A stretch of DNA of 64,000 bases from Letharia columbiana (Eukaryota; Ascomycota; Lecanoromycetes; Lecanorales; Parmeliaceae), in NCBI RefSeq assembly GCF_014066305.1, contig NW_023501091.1, positions 62,001 through 126,000 of the forward strand. The letters are read 5' to 3'. Shown here piece by piece: positions 54,587 through 64,000 of this stretch. The position numbers and the translations under genes were made by a program. Below the pieces are notes generated by a model. The model worked only from the letters and a program-made list of their open reading frames with translations, did not search any database and was not told the DNA's origin. Numbering within the stretch: the stretch's first letter is position 1; each line of letters begins with the position of its first letter.

Positions 54587-56986
54587 ATGGACTTCGCAGG
54601 TGGCTACCACGACCCAAGCCATCTGCAAGTTTTGCACCATACTTCACCTTATCCATCAAGAACATCATCTACCACAGCAGCATACGGTGTTCTCTTTCTA
54701 ATTTTCATCTATTACGTCCTCCAGTACCTTGACTACACAAATCTCCCAATGTCTGAGCTCCTTTGGAACTCCTTAGTCTATATAACCCCATCACAGATCT
54801 TATCGGCTCTGGACAGTGGCTTTGGAACAGCAATGGCCCACGATGCGCAAAACGACAGTACAGGTTTCAACTCAAAGGGTCATGCAAGCAAGAGTAACAC
54901 CATGAGACGGATCTTTGGTCTGGATGGTACAGGCATCTTGACCACAATCCAGCGGACGAGGACGATTTCGAACGTTGGCAGCGTCTTCAAGGCACGGCCA
55001 AGCAATAGTCTACCGGGTTTGGGCAATTGGGACAACTCTTGCTATCAGAATAGCGTTCTACAAGGTCTGGCTGCACTGGAGTCTCTGCCTGCTTTCCTGA
55101 GGTCGAATCCAGCAGGGACATCAGGACCTACGCAGAAAGCTCTGAATGAGACGATTGCCAGGTTGAACGATCCAGCCAATGTGGGAAAGACATTTTGGAC
55201 CCCTGCAGAGCTGAAGAGCATGAGCAGCTGGCAACAGCAGGACGCTCAAGAGTACTTTTCGAAAATATCGGATGAGTTGGAGAAGGATACTGCGAAGGCT
55301 GCGAATAAGAGACCTGGTAGTAGTGGACTGGAAACCTTGCTAGGTGTAGAACGGAGTGATACGCGGACGAGTTCGCCAGAGACGACCTCGGTCCCTCGGA
55401 CAAGCAGTATTGCTTCTTCTGAAGATACGATACATGTTGAACGGCTTCCCGAAGAAGTCGCATCTCTCATAGTACGAAACCCTTTGGAAGGCCTCCTGGC
55501 ACAGCGCGTTGGCTGCCAGCAGTGCGGCTACGTCGAAGGCTTGTCTCTGGTTCCTTTCAACTGCCTCACCGTCCCACTAGGTAGGCAATGGATGTACGAT
55601 GTTCGATCGTGCCTTGATGAGTACACTGCTTTAGAGCCAATCAACGGAGTCGAATGTGCCAAGTGCACGCTGCTGCGAGCCAAGCAGCAGATGGAGCAGC
55701 TACTTTCTAAATTACATCCAGACACGGGCGAAGGAGAACCAGCTCCAGATGAGGCGACAAAAGCTTTGCGACTCTCTTTACGAGAAAGACTCGATATCAT
55801 CACTCAAGCCCTGGAAGATGAAGACTTCTCGGATCAATTGCTGAAGAAATGTCAGATACCTTCGAACAAGCGTGTCTCAACGACGAAGACGCGGCAAGCA
55901 GTCATCGCTCGTAGCCCAAGTTCATTGGTTGTTCACGTCAATCGAAGCAACTTCGACGAGCTTACCGGCGTCCAGAGCAAAAATTCAGCCACCGTTAGGT
56001 TTCCTCAGCAGCTGGACTTGGCGCCTTGGTGCCTCGGTCGTGACCCAAGCTCGGATAACGAGGATGACAGTGTGGAAACGTGGAATGTCGATCCGTCTAA
56101 GTCTATGCTGTCGACCGAAGACAGCATTGAGAAACTTGACTTTGGGAAGATGTACGAGCTTCGAGCTGTTATCACGCACTATGGACGGCATGAGAACGGT
56201 CATTACATTTGCTATAGACGATCTCCGTACAGTTGCAAACCAGATGTATACACAAATGTTGAAAGCTCTACTACGCCTTGGTGGCGCCTCAGCGACGAGG
56301 ATGTGACAGAAGTTGACGAGGACACTGTTCTGGCGCAGGGAGGGGTGTTTATGCTTTTCTATGAGCAAGTGGCACCTCTTACGCCGGAAGAAGCGCCTAG
56401 GCCCGTTCTCGACGAGCCAAAAGCGGAGTTGCAGACCATAGCTGAAGAGGGCAAAGCTTTAGACCCCACTCAAGTCATTGATGTGCCAGAGATGTCGATT
56501 TGCGATGATAGCCAATCTGTAAAGCTGGAGCAAGAAGAGCTGGCTTCTGCATCTGCACATCCAGCAAACCTTGTCTCCCTTCAAGCGCCGACTGAAGGCA
56601 CAGGAAGTAATGCGCCTGTCGTCGAGAACCCAGAGCCTCAAGAAGCCCCGAAGGTCAATCCCGTCGCCACTATCCGTGACCCATCTCAACCTTTGTGCCT
56701 TGGGTCACCGAAGACTCCATTGCCGGCTGCTTCAGAAGCCAGGCCAAGCTCTCCAGCTCCAGCACCAGCACCACAGCCCAAAACAATTGCGAAAGTTGCG
56801 TCTCCTGAGCGCAAGGAGGTTGCAGTTGAGCCTGCAGAGCCTGCGACCCAAGTTGATACGCATAAGGAGAACCAGCCTGTCAGTCCTACGTCAATGCGAA
56901 CGGCAGGCCCTCGAAACAGCAGAAGCAGTGGAAGCAGAGCTGGGAAGGCGATGGGATCAGTGGCTGGATTTGTGCAGGCCAATTGA
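54587..56986 (+). CDS. Membrane-anchored ubiquitin C-terminal hydrolase (UBP1/USP30-like)
   Basis: A single exon encodes 799 residues from the ATG at 54587. A hydrophobic segment at about 31-49 (YGVLFLIFIYYVLQYL) anchors the protein. The cysteine box GLGNWDNSCYQNSVLQGL places the nucleophile at Cys152; QQDAQEYF follows. Zinc-finger pairs GCQQCG and CAKC lie in the fingers region. The His box GRHENGHYICYRR places His539, and WWRLSDEDV follows. Known role: removal of ubiquitin from substrates; the N-terminal anchor resembles yeast Ubp1 and mitochondrial USP30, so an organelle-membrane site is likely but not decided. The last ~180 residues are a disordered Pro/Ala/Glu-rich tail. Confidence 0.92.
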   Translation: MDFAGGYHDPSHLQVLHHTSPYPSRTSSTTAAYGVLFLIFIYYVLQYLDYTNLPMSELLWNSLVYITPSQILSALDSGFGTAMAHDAQNDSTGFNSKGHASKSNTMRRIFGLDGTGILTTIQRTRTISNVGSVFKARPSNSLPGLGNWDNSCYQNSVLQGLAALESLPAFLRSNPAGTSGPTQKALNETIARLNDPANVGKTFWTPAELKSMSSWQQQDAQEYFSKISDELEKDTAKAANKRPGSSGLETLLGVERSDTRTSSPETTSVPRTSSIASSEDTIHVERLPEEVASLIVRNPLEGLLAQRVGCQQCGYVEGLSLVPFNCLTVPLGRQWMYDVRSCLDEYTALEPINGVECAKCTLLRAKQQMEQLLSKLHPDTGEGEPAPDEATKALRLSLRERLDIITQALEDEDFSDQLLKKCQIPSNKRVSTTKTRQAVIARSPSSLVVHVNRSNFDELTGVQSKNSATVRFPQQLDLAPWCLGRDPSSDNEDDSVETWNVDPSKSMLSTEDSIEKLDFGKMYELRAVITHYGRHENGHYICYRRSPYSCKPDVYTNVESSTTPWWRLSDEDVTEVDEDTVLAQGGVFMLFYEQVAPLTPEEAPRPVLDEPKAELQTIAEEGKALDPTQVIDVPEMSICDDSQSVKLEQEELASASAHPANLVSLQAPTEGTGSNAPVVENPEPQEAPKVNPVATIRDPSQPLCLGSPKTPLPAASEARPSSPAPAPAPQPKTIAKVASPERKEVAVEPAEPATQVDTHKENQPVSPTSMRTAGPRNSRSSGSRAGKAMGSVAGFVQAN

Positions 56987-59040
56987 GCTTGGGTCGATGA
57001 AGGAGAAAGAGCAAATGATTCTTAGGTTTTGGTTTAGCACTAGCACACGAAGTCATTTCTGAGAGTTGTTCTTATAGGACAAACACGCTTGTATTGTTAT
57101 ACCCCACGGTAGGTATCAAACGCAGAAGAGATAATCCATCGATCGTATTCCAGCTTCCAATCGCTAATCCTGATAGATGTTCGTTTGATCATGCTATCTT
57201 TGTCCCAGTGTTTGTTGAACATCACCTTTAAGTCTCTACTTCATGTGAAATTGCCCATATTCACAACACCGTTTTGTGCTTGGTGAGATCGTATGCTTTC
57301 TATGTTTCATTGGTCTGATTCCCTTCCAAGAGCCCAAAATCAGGGGCGTCAACCCCCGCATCTATGGCAATTTCCATGCCTTCTACGTCTGACGGCTAGG
57401 AAAACCCCGGCTCATTTCCCCCAATTCTGACACCCTAATCCCCAACATCCAGCCTCGGCGTCGTCTCATCTTTTGTCCTCCCTGCCCAGCACAAGAAAGC
57501 TGGCTGGATATCCACGGCGTCGGACGCAGACCAACCACTTGAATTCCCCGGATGCCTGTCTGTCAGACACACCCGATATCGAAGGCTCTGCAAATACAGT
57601 CTCCACTCTCTCCCCCAACCAAATCCTGCACGCAGATCCAAAAAAGAAAAAAAAGGAAAAATCTAGATAATACGCGAGTCCACACACGCCCACGCCCACG
57701 CCCGAAACCTCCCCACCACCGGCCGCCATCCTCTCCCCATCCCCATCCAGCCCGCACCGGTCGTCCCCGGGCGCCCCACATCCGCAAAAAGACCCGCGCC
57801 ACCGACGGTCCGTCATCGCGACGGTGACGCCGCGGACGCCGGGGGCCGTTGAGGTTGTTTCCGCCGGCGGAGATCTCGACGGCGCGGCTGCGTTGTCGGG
57901 GTGGGGGGTGGGAGTGGGAATGCGGCGGTGGGGGGGGTGCGGATGGGGTTTTGGGGGCGGTGGGGACGGTTGTGGGGGGTGGGGAGGGTTGGGGGTGTGG
58001 AGTGGAGGGGTGGGGGGGCGTGGTTGGTGGGTGGGTGTGGAGATCGGAGGGAGGGGGGTTTGGGGGGGACCGGCGAGAGGTATTTGGGGGAAGGAAGGAA
58101 GGGGAGACGTGGGCGGTTGTGCGGGATCTGGGGAGGCAGGGGAGGGGGATCGTGTCCTTCTTCCGCGAGTGGGACGGAAGCCGAGCGAGTTTTCCAGACT
58201 CCGGGATGGCTTGGCTGAGACTTTTGACGAGTGAGGTGGTGGTACGTGCCAGCTGGCAGGTTTGGGGGGTGCGGTGGGGTTCTCCGTCCGTTGGGATGGG
58301 CGGTAAGAGACGGTGACGAACAGCGCTTGCTGTGCATCTGGAGCGATGGTCGAAGAAGGGGTCTTGAGTAAGCTCTCAATTGAGAGGACGGGGTCGTGCC
58401 ATTTCGGTTCGCGTGGTGCCTTGCTTTCTTTCGCTTTCCGATGAGGTTCTTGCAATGTTTCCGGTCAAACAGGCGAGTCATATGCGAGCTCGTGTCCCTT
58501 GATAAATGCTGTTTCACGCTTTTGTTGACTAGTATGTTTCGTTTCCTGAACCGATCCTGCCGACGGCAAGTCTCTAGCTTTGCTTTCTCCGTGTCTCGCG
58601 TTTTCTCCAAGCGCATTTTGCCTGGTGCCTTATTTTTGAACTAGCTGTTCACCTCTAGGATTGTTTACCCTAATTCTAAAAATCTCTTCAAGCGCTTTTC
58701 CCTAGTGCTTTGCAATCATGCGCCTACCTCCCTCCGTGAGAGGTACACCCTGAAGGTGGGGGTACACAGGGCATTCGGACCATTCGCATGCTTCTTCGTG
58801 GGCGCAAGCGGAATTGCATGTCCTTCCAGCCAACCGGTGCGTTGCGCTGTAATATGTACAGCCGCCACGCGGTCGGGGTTTTTTCGAGGAGACCCTGCAT
58901 TAAGTTCTGAGATATTATTACGAGAACACGAGCACAGTATGCCGACAGGCTCAGCTAGGCTTGGATTATAAGAGGAGGATATCCTCTTCGGCGGCAAAAA
59001 GTGGGATACGTACGACCCGGGGGCCTCGAAGTGGTCGATC
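56987..59040. other. 2-kb region with a G-rich tract and a doubtful Pro-rich frame
   Basis: The minus strand is open for 329 codons (57466-58455), giving a Pro/Ser/Arg-rich product. The first ~60 residues (PKWHDPVLSIESLLKTPSS) look more protein-like than the rest. The bulk comes from a G-rich plus strand (about 57895-58150), so it may be a by-product of composition. No domain is recognised, and I do not call it as a gene. The rest shows no gene. Confidence 0.4.
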
Positions 59041-59643
59041 ATGTACGTCTGGGGGAAGCCGCACGGATTCATCCTCTCCGTCATCCTCATCTCCATCGCA
59101 GTCGCAGCGCCTTCCGCGATCCCCGTTTTCAAAAACGACGATGTATCGGCGATTGCCCCACCACAGCCTGCCCCATCGACCAAGGCGCTCTGCCCCGACC
59201 CGCTCCTCCCCAGGATCCCCATCATGCAGCAACTCCCCGCCGGCGCCCACGTCACCGTCGCCCACGGCTGGGTCATCACGGCCCGCGCCATCGCCAGCTT
59301 CATCATCCCGGTGCAGACCATGGCCGCGGTCCTCGACTCCTTCTACCACGACGCTCTCGTCCAATTGGCCACGAGCTCTTTCGAAAACAAGCCGCATCCG
59401 GGCAGTGCTTTCGGGTTGAGTATCGGCAGTGTGAGCCTCGCGCTGCGGGCCGTCAATCCGGGCGATTACCTGACGTGGGAGGCATGCGAGGTTGTTGTGG
59501 CGAGTCTGCTGCATGATGCCCAGATGGGTTTTACGGGCCAGTTCCAAAGCGAGTGGTATCATGCCGAGTCGGGGGTCTTGCTGTACGTTAGTTTGGGGGT
59601 GTTGCAGAGGGTTGGTTTGGGGCCTGTGGGTGGGGGGGTTTGA
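59041..59643 (+). CDS. Putative secreted or membrane protein, unknown family
   Basis: A single exon encodes 200 residues, with a hydrophobic N-terminal segment (FILSVILISIAVAAPSAIPV) typical of a signal peptide with cleavage after AVAA or nearby. The remainder contains a mildly hydrophobic helix-like segment (ITARAIASFIIPVQTMAAVLDSFYHDALVQLA) and a regular FGLSIGSVSLALRAVNPGDYLTWEAC stretch. Codon use is GC-rich, like real genes here. I do not recognise the family. Only two cysteines are in the mature part, so it is not a typical cysteine-rich effector. Confidence 0.65.
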   Translation: MYVWGKPHGFILSVILISIAVAAPSAIPVFKNDDVSAIAPPQPAPSTKALCPDPLLPRIPIMQQLPAGAHVTVAHGWVITARAIASFIIPVQTMAAVLDSFYHDALVQLATSSFENKPHPGSAFGLSIGSVSLALRAVNPGDYLTWEACEVVVASLLHDAQMGFTGQFQSEWYHAESGVLLYVSLGVLQRVGLGPVGGGV

Positions 59644-61067
59644 GTTTCGGTGGTGTGTGGGGATGGAGTCGTATGGGTATTAGATGTTAGAGTAGCGGAC
59701 GAGAGAGAGCTGACTGTGCGGAAAGGTGTATGTAGATCCTTCAGGAAGCCAGCTTACCGATTCCGCTCGGCGGTTTGTGTCGATACTGCGCGTTTGTTTG
59801 TCGTAGCTGTCAGTCGGCCTTTGACCCCAAATTTCCTAATGAATAGCCGGGTGCAGCGATCAATTCTTCAACTCTGGAATCTCTTAGAATTCCCAGGCTT
59901 TTCGGACACGGTGTCCCAGCATTCAAAACTTCAGGTTTCTCCTCCGAAACCCAACGGGCAGACCACACGCTCAAAAATAATCACATTGCCAGTCATGGAG
60001 AACGAGCAGTCTAGCGTCCATTTCCCACACACGCAAATATCGACGCCATTTACAACTTCGCCTGGAAACACAACAACCTGGCGAACTCGGCGCCATGCGG
60101 TCCTGACGACGGAATCCGCATTACCGGCCCTCTCGAACCGACAAGCAACTCCCCTCCCCATCTCTTGTAGCCAGCCGGGACCGAGAACAAGGTGAATCCG
60201 GACCACACGTACTAAAAAAATTCGTAGCCAAAGGCGCCGTACGCGATGACAAGGAAGCAGCGGTCGAGGGAGACCGCGACGCAATGGAGGATGAGGAGAT
60301 GGAATGAGAAGCCAGAGTGGCAATCTGGATACGGGTTGGACATGGATGCCGAACTCGGAGGAAGAGGTGGGCGAAGAGGGTATCGAAAGCGGGGGACCAG
60401 ATCGGAATGCCGGTTGAGAGAGGAGCTGAGGGGAAGGGGTGGTGCTCGGGGATGATAAGGGAAGGAGAATGTTATTGGTGAGGTTGTCGGGTTTGTGTGC
60501 TCTGTTTGAGGTGACTGAGCTGTAGGGTGTGCGCGTTGACGGAGGGGGGAAAGAGGGAGGTGGAAAGAGGGAGGCTGGCATCGTCGTTGATATAGGGTGG
60601 GAAATGAGGATGGGGGCTCCGGTACGATATGATCGTAGAAATGGCTGGTTTCAAAGCCTTGGCAACTTGTCCATGAGAGCTTTCCGAGAAGTCAGATATT
60701 TACAGACATTCAGGTGAAAAGCACCTGAGTAGACAACAGATAAGGAGCGGTCTTTTGCATGAATCATCAAGTCCCGCTTTTCTGGATCCAGCTTTAGATT
60801 TCTAACATGCATGCATACATACAACGCACGAGGTATAAAATGTCGCTAACAAGGTCATTATTCCTTCAAATTGGGGGTATCTTTGATGTGTGATCTCCAC
60901 TCAACGCCGTTTTTGTTTAGTCTCATACTCTTGCCTTGCCTGCCTTTTCTTCCTAGATTGGTTGATGCCTCTGCGCTGCAACTTCCGCATGAATTGCTGT
61001 CTGATGAAATTGCGCCTAATATAAAGGTCAGCTGCATCTCCAGGATTCGAGGTTCATGCTGCAGATC
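59644..61067. other. Intergenic region with a cryptic broken coding relic
   Basis: No intact gene is recognised. Protein-like sequence appears at 59995-60307 in three successive frames, and is listed separately. Confidence 0.4.
59995..60307 (+). pseudogene. Possible small broken gene, unknown family
   Basis: From an ATG at 59995 the reading MENEQSSVHFPHTQ leads, after a one-base shift, into IDAIYNFAWKHNNLANSA and DDGIRITGPLEPTSN. After a second shift it leads into VASRDREQGESGPHV and KKFVAKGAVRDDKEA, ending at a TGA (60305-60307). The pieces have coding-like codon use and read as one protein of about 100 residues. Undetected introns or sequencing errors could equally explain the shifts. The family is unknown. 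Confidence 0.3.
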
Positions 61068-63034
61068 TCACATCAAATAGATCGTTACTACGAAGCTGAC
61101 AGGAGCTGCGATCTCCCAGAAGTAGCTGCATGTTGTTAGGAAGGACCTTTGAGTAGGACTTTGGAGTTGGTAGTCAAAAGTTACTCACCCGTCGCCATGA
61201 TTATGTGCACCAGTAAAATTGACAAAATTCATACCGAAATAGCCCTAGAAAATCAGTTGGTAGCCTTGGGCTGTACGTAGGAGCACCTACGGTTAAGAAA
61301 GTCAGAGGAAGAAACAGTATGGTGACAACCGTGAGTTGTTTCATCGTCTCGTTCTGACGGGCACCGTTCTTGTTAAAGATCAGATCAATCATATTATCAG
61401 CCGCGTGCGTCATCTGGCCAAGTCCGTCTGTAATCTGGATAACGTGATCTTCAACATCCCCAAGATACACTTGTGTCATGGGGCTGATGGTAACACTTGA
61501 GGAGACGCGTTTCGGAGGGTTGCCGCTCAAGCCTGACGCAGGAATAGGGTCGCTCGTGTGGTCTCGCAGCGCGTTGACGAGGTTGACAACAGGAGACAGA
61601 TTGCTCTTGAACTGGACCACCTCGGATGTCAAGACATATAACGACGTTGTGTGGCTGATGTCCGCTTCTGTAAGCACATTGAGCTCCAATTCACCGATGG
61701 CATCCTGATAGGCTTCGGCTACTGGGATTGCCAAATCGATGATGGCATCGATGATGGCCTGTGTAATCATACTCGCATCTGCCGTGCGTCGCAGAATGGT
61801 CTCTTTACTGCTCAGTCGAGTTATGATGGGAGATTCAATATCTTGGGCCGAGGATTCGAAGAAAGAAATCACAGTATTGTCGGAGATCAGGAAGACTGAG
61901 ACCTGCTCAACGCCCACGCCTAGATCTTTCGATGCGAGCGCGGAGTGCTTCTCCATGAACTCGATACGCTCCTCATTCGGGCCGCCATGGTATCGTTGAA
62001 GTGTGCGGACAGTAGTAACAGGGGTATCCATGGTAGAAGAGGAATGGGCCTTGACGAAAGCATTGCCTGCATCAGCGAAGCCATTGCTCGTCGGGTCAAC
62101 GTAGCCATTGCTGGGGGTGTGCATTTCTGCCGCTGAGTCCAGGGGCTTCGGAGGCTCCTTTGCGTTCTTCTCATTCTTCTTCCTTCGGAAAAACGAGAAA
62201 AGCCCCTTCTTCTGTTTCCTTTTTCTGGTCATTCCGTCGTCAGAGCCCCACTCCTCGCATTCTGAATCGCAATGGGTATCGGAGTGGAAGTGGATGAGCT
62301 TCTGCAAAGGAAGGACGATGTAGGTGTGATCTGAGTACCAATCGGCTTTGGTTCTGTTCCTAGGGTTTATGAGATCTTCAACGGCCAGCCGATGCAAATG
62401 TTTATCATTTCCCAGCAGCTTAATCACATCCCAGCTTAGCCCGTTGACGTTGATCCATCTACATGCTGCCCAGTCAGGCCTTGGATTGTCCATGAAATCC
62501 GGCAGAGTCTCATTGTCAAGGTGTGACAGTCGTATATCATCCACCGAAAAGTCAACGATTGTTATGTCGCACTGAGCATGCAGGTTCGGCGCCAACGACG
62601 GGTGCGGATGCGTTGCTGAAGTGTCTATGCCTGGCTCTTGACCTGGATGCCAGTCTTGACCTCGTATTTCGGGCTTGTAGGTCTTGGCTGTGTTGGAGCG
62701 ATTTGGCCGGCGAAACCTAACGGACTCCTGTATGATTTGGCAATTAGCAGAAGTTTTCTAGGGTCAAACCCGGGTCGTGAGAGATGTTCCAGGAGTATTT
62801 TACTCGGCGACATGTCTAGCAACTCCAGATGCATTACAACTGGGAAGATGTGACTCGGAACGCACGACTCACTATTGGAGAAATAGGTTGCTTGTATCCT
62901 TTCTCCTGAGACTGGATGGGTGACTTTGGGGACTGTGCCTCAAGATCGATGTGTGATGGTCGCATAGGCGATGACGAGGTGTTCAATTGCACCGGAGTGG
63001 CACCATCGCGGCCATAATCTCGTACCTCTGACAT
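61068..63034 (-). CDS. CorA-type Mg2+ channel/transporter
   Basis: Exons 63034-62873, 62727-61291, 61244-61189 and 61125-61068 encode 570 residues. The cytosolic part includes SVRFRRPNRSNTAKTYKP, GQDWHPGQEPGIDTS and ITIVDFSVDDIRLSHLDN. A basic insert follows (TRKRKQKKGLFSFFRRKKN). The first membrane segment TVVTILFLPLTFLTGYF leads into the signature GMN (residues 537-539), assembled by splicing of intron 2. The second membrane segment is YFWEIAAPVSFVVTIYLM, ending at the stop. Known role: Mg2+ uptake across the plasma or vacuolar membrane in fungal Alr/Mnr2-type proteins. The frame runs on past the intron-2 donor, so an unspliced reading loses GMN and the second membrane segment. The first intron (145 nt) could contain a tiny extra exon. 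Confidence 0.9.
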
Positions 63035-64000
63035 TGTTGCGGTCTCGTTCCTCAAGGATTGAATCTGCCAACATTCTCCCCCGAGTTCCCCCACTTTGAT
63101 GTACCTTAGGCATCGGGATAGCGGCACTGGTGCCGCCTCACTAGGAGTACCTTAAATTTTACTCTACAATCTCCTCTCGTCCCCGCAGCTAGTCAGTACA
63201 GATTACTTAACCTAGGTACAGTAATGTACTTGAACCATTGTCATCTTCCTTTTCCATCTTCCAGAGCTTGAAATCTGATCCGCAATACATCTGCTTTCAT
63301 CTCTGATTTCTATCCACCACTACTCGTATCCCTTGACATCTTTTGCAAATACGACTATGGTGGCTTGCGAAAAAGAGTGGCTAAACAAGATTTGCCTGTC
63401 ACCATAGTCGTTTGTTAATCTAGGTATCACCGTCTTGGCTCTGCGAAGGGTATGATAATCTCGAGAGAAACAGATATCAAGTCTCTCGAGATCAGGGACT
63501 CTAAACGATTGACATGATAGATTGTGAGTAAATATGCTAACTACAAGCAAAGCAAACAGATTTCAGGGAGAACCCGGCATGCCCGTCCTTATATCTGTCT
63601 CATACAATCATTTTGTACTACACCCAAATCTGCCGTACTGCTCACCACCTTGAACCAAGAGACAGAGATATCGGGCTTCGCATCTGATTTATTCTTCTTT
63701 GCTCCATGGTCTTTTCTCTTGCCGTAAGAATCAATACAGAAGGTTTACTTGACCCTCAAAGTAAGTCCTATCAAGGGCAAGCATCAAGTCGAATTTATCC
63801 GTCGGCCAAGCGAGTGTTACGAACGCGTCGTCGCCAGATACAAGGGATTGCGCTGAGTTTCGCATCTCTCGGGAAAGAAGGTTTGGCGGGAACCCTTTCC
63901 TCATTGGGACTGGTCGCAAACTCTTTGCTGCTCACCTCTTGAACAGTGAACTACGCCTCTCCAAATCTACATGTGAAACTTCCTTGTGCCGCCCGCGGCG
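63035..64000. other. Right-edge region
   Basis: The left part is the promoter and leader of the CorA gene. An inverted repeat around CGACTATGGTG lies at 63352-63410. Near 63731-63860 the minus strand reads SGDDAFVTLAWPTDKFDLM to a stop, which could be the 3' end of a gene starting beyond the window. It is too short to name. Confidence 0.35.

Noticed and set aside
57466..58616. Long Pro-rich minus frames (329 and 267 codons) as genes
   Set aside because: Most of their length follows from a G-rich plus strand, they overlap in two frames, and no domain is present. Kept only as a doubtful region.
62595..62597. Start of the CorA protein at 62595
   Set aside because: It is a TTG codon. Conserved CorA sequence continues upstream and joins an ATG exon at 63034 across an intron.

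Overview
The window is nuclear DNA of a filamentous ascomycete (Pezizomycotina), most likely a dothideomycete, although the class is an inference. Genes are protein-coding, mostly in small transcription units with 45-60 nt GT-AG introns. They include fungal-specific families (Ams2/Spt21-type GATA protein, Alb1, an oil-body-associated DUF1264 protein). About 5 kb of AT-rich DNA carries a strong repeat-induced point mutation (RIP) signature: CpA/TpG is almost absent while CpG survives. I see no bacterial, phage or CRISPR features.

Region by region. 0.3-1.5 kb: wreck of a NACHT-domain (fungal NLR-like) gene. 1.6-16.4 kb: dense conserved genes, namely a secreted serine carboxypeptidase (-), RPA3 (+), Ams2/Spt21 (-) diverging from SmD2 (+), dihydroxyacetone kinase (-) diverging from glyoxalase II (+), a DUF1264 protein (+) and ribosomal protein S29 (+). 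17.4-23.8 kb: transposon nest. A ~243-bp tandem host repeat was hit by a small LTR element (LTR ends TGTTGA/TCAACA, TSD GTTGC). Its 5' LTR was then hit by a TIR element with TA target duplication, now RIP-degraded. That element was in turn hit by a young, non-RIPed 1.3-kb miniature LTR element (165-bp LTRs, TSD ATTAC). 24-32.7 kb: RhoGAP protein, AMPK gamma subunit Snf4 and NAD kinase, all on the minus strand. 32.7-36.6 kb: gene-empty with microsatellites.

36.6-42.6 kb: an acidic-patch protein of unknown function, Las1 and Alb1 (tail-to-tail ribosome-biogenesis genes), and a secreted Cys/Trp-rich protein. 42.6-47 kb: a 92-bp palindromic insert, then two adjacent broken genes (a QXXRW-type GT2 glycosyltransferase and a short-chain dehydrogenase). 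48-50 kb: F-box-like and membrane-protein ORFs. 51.8-57 kb: splicing factor MFAP1, TRAPP subunit Trs31 and a membrane-anchored ubiquitin protease. 59-63 kb: a secreted protein and a CorA-type Mg2+ channel.

Functional groupings are weak, as expected in a fungal genome. Three neighbour pairs are suggestive: DAK/Glo2 (triose and methylglyoxal metabolism, one 366-bp divergent promoter), Ams2/SmD2 (divergent promoter) and Las1/Alb1 (pre-60S biogenesis). All intron-exon models were built by eye and checked by reading-frame arithmetic. Multi-exon genes are given as full spans with exon limits in the evidence.
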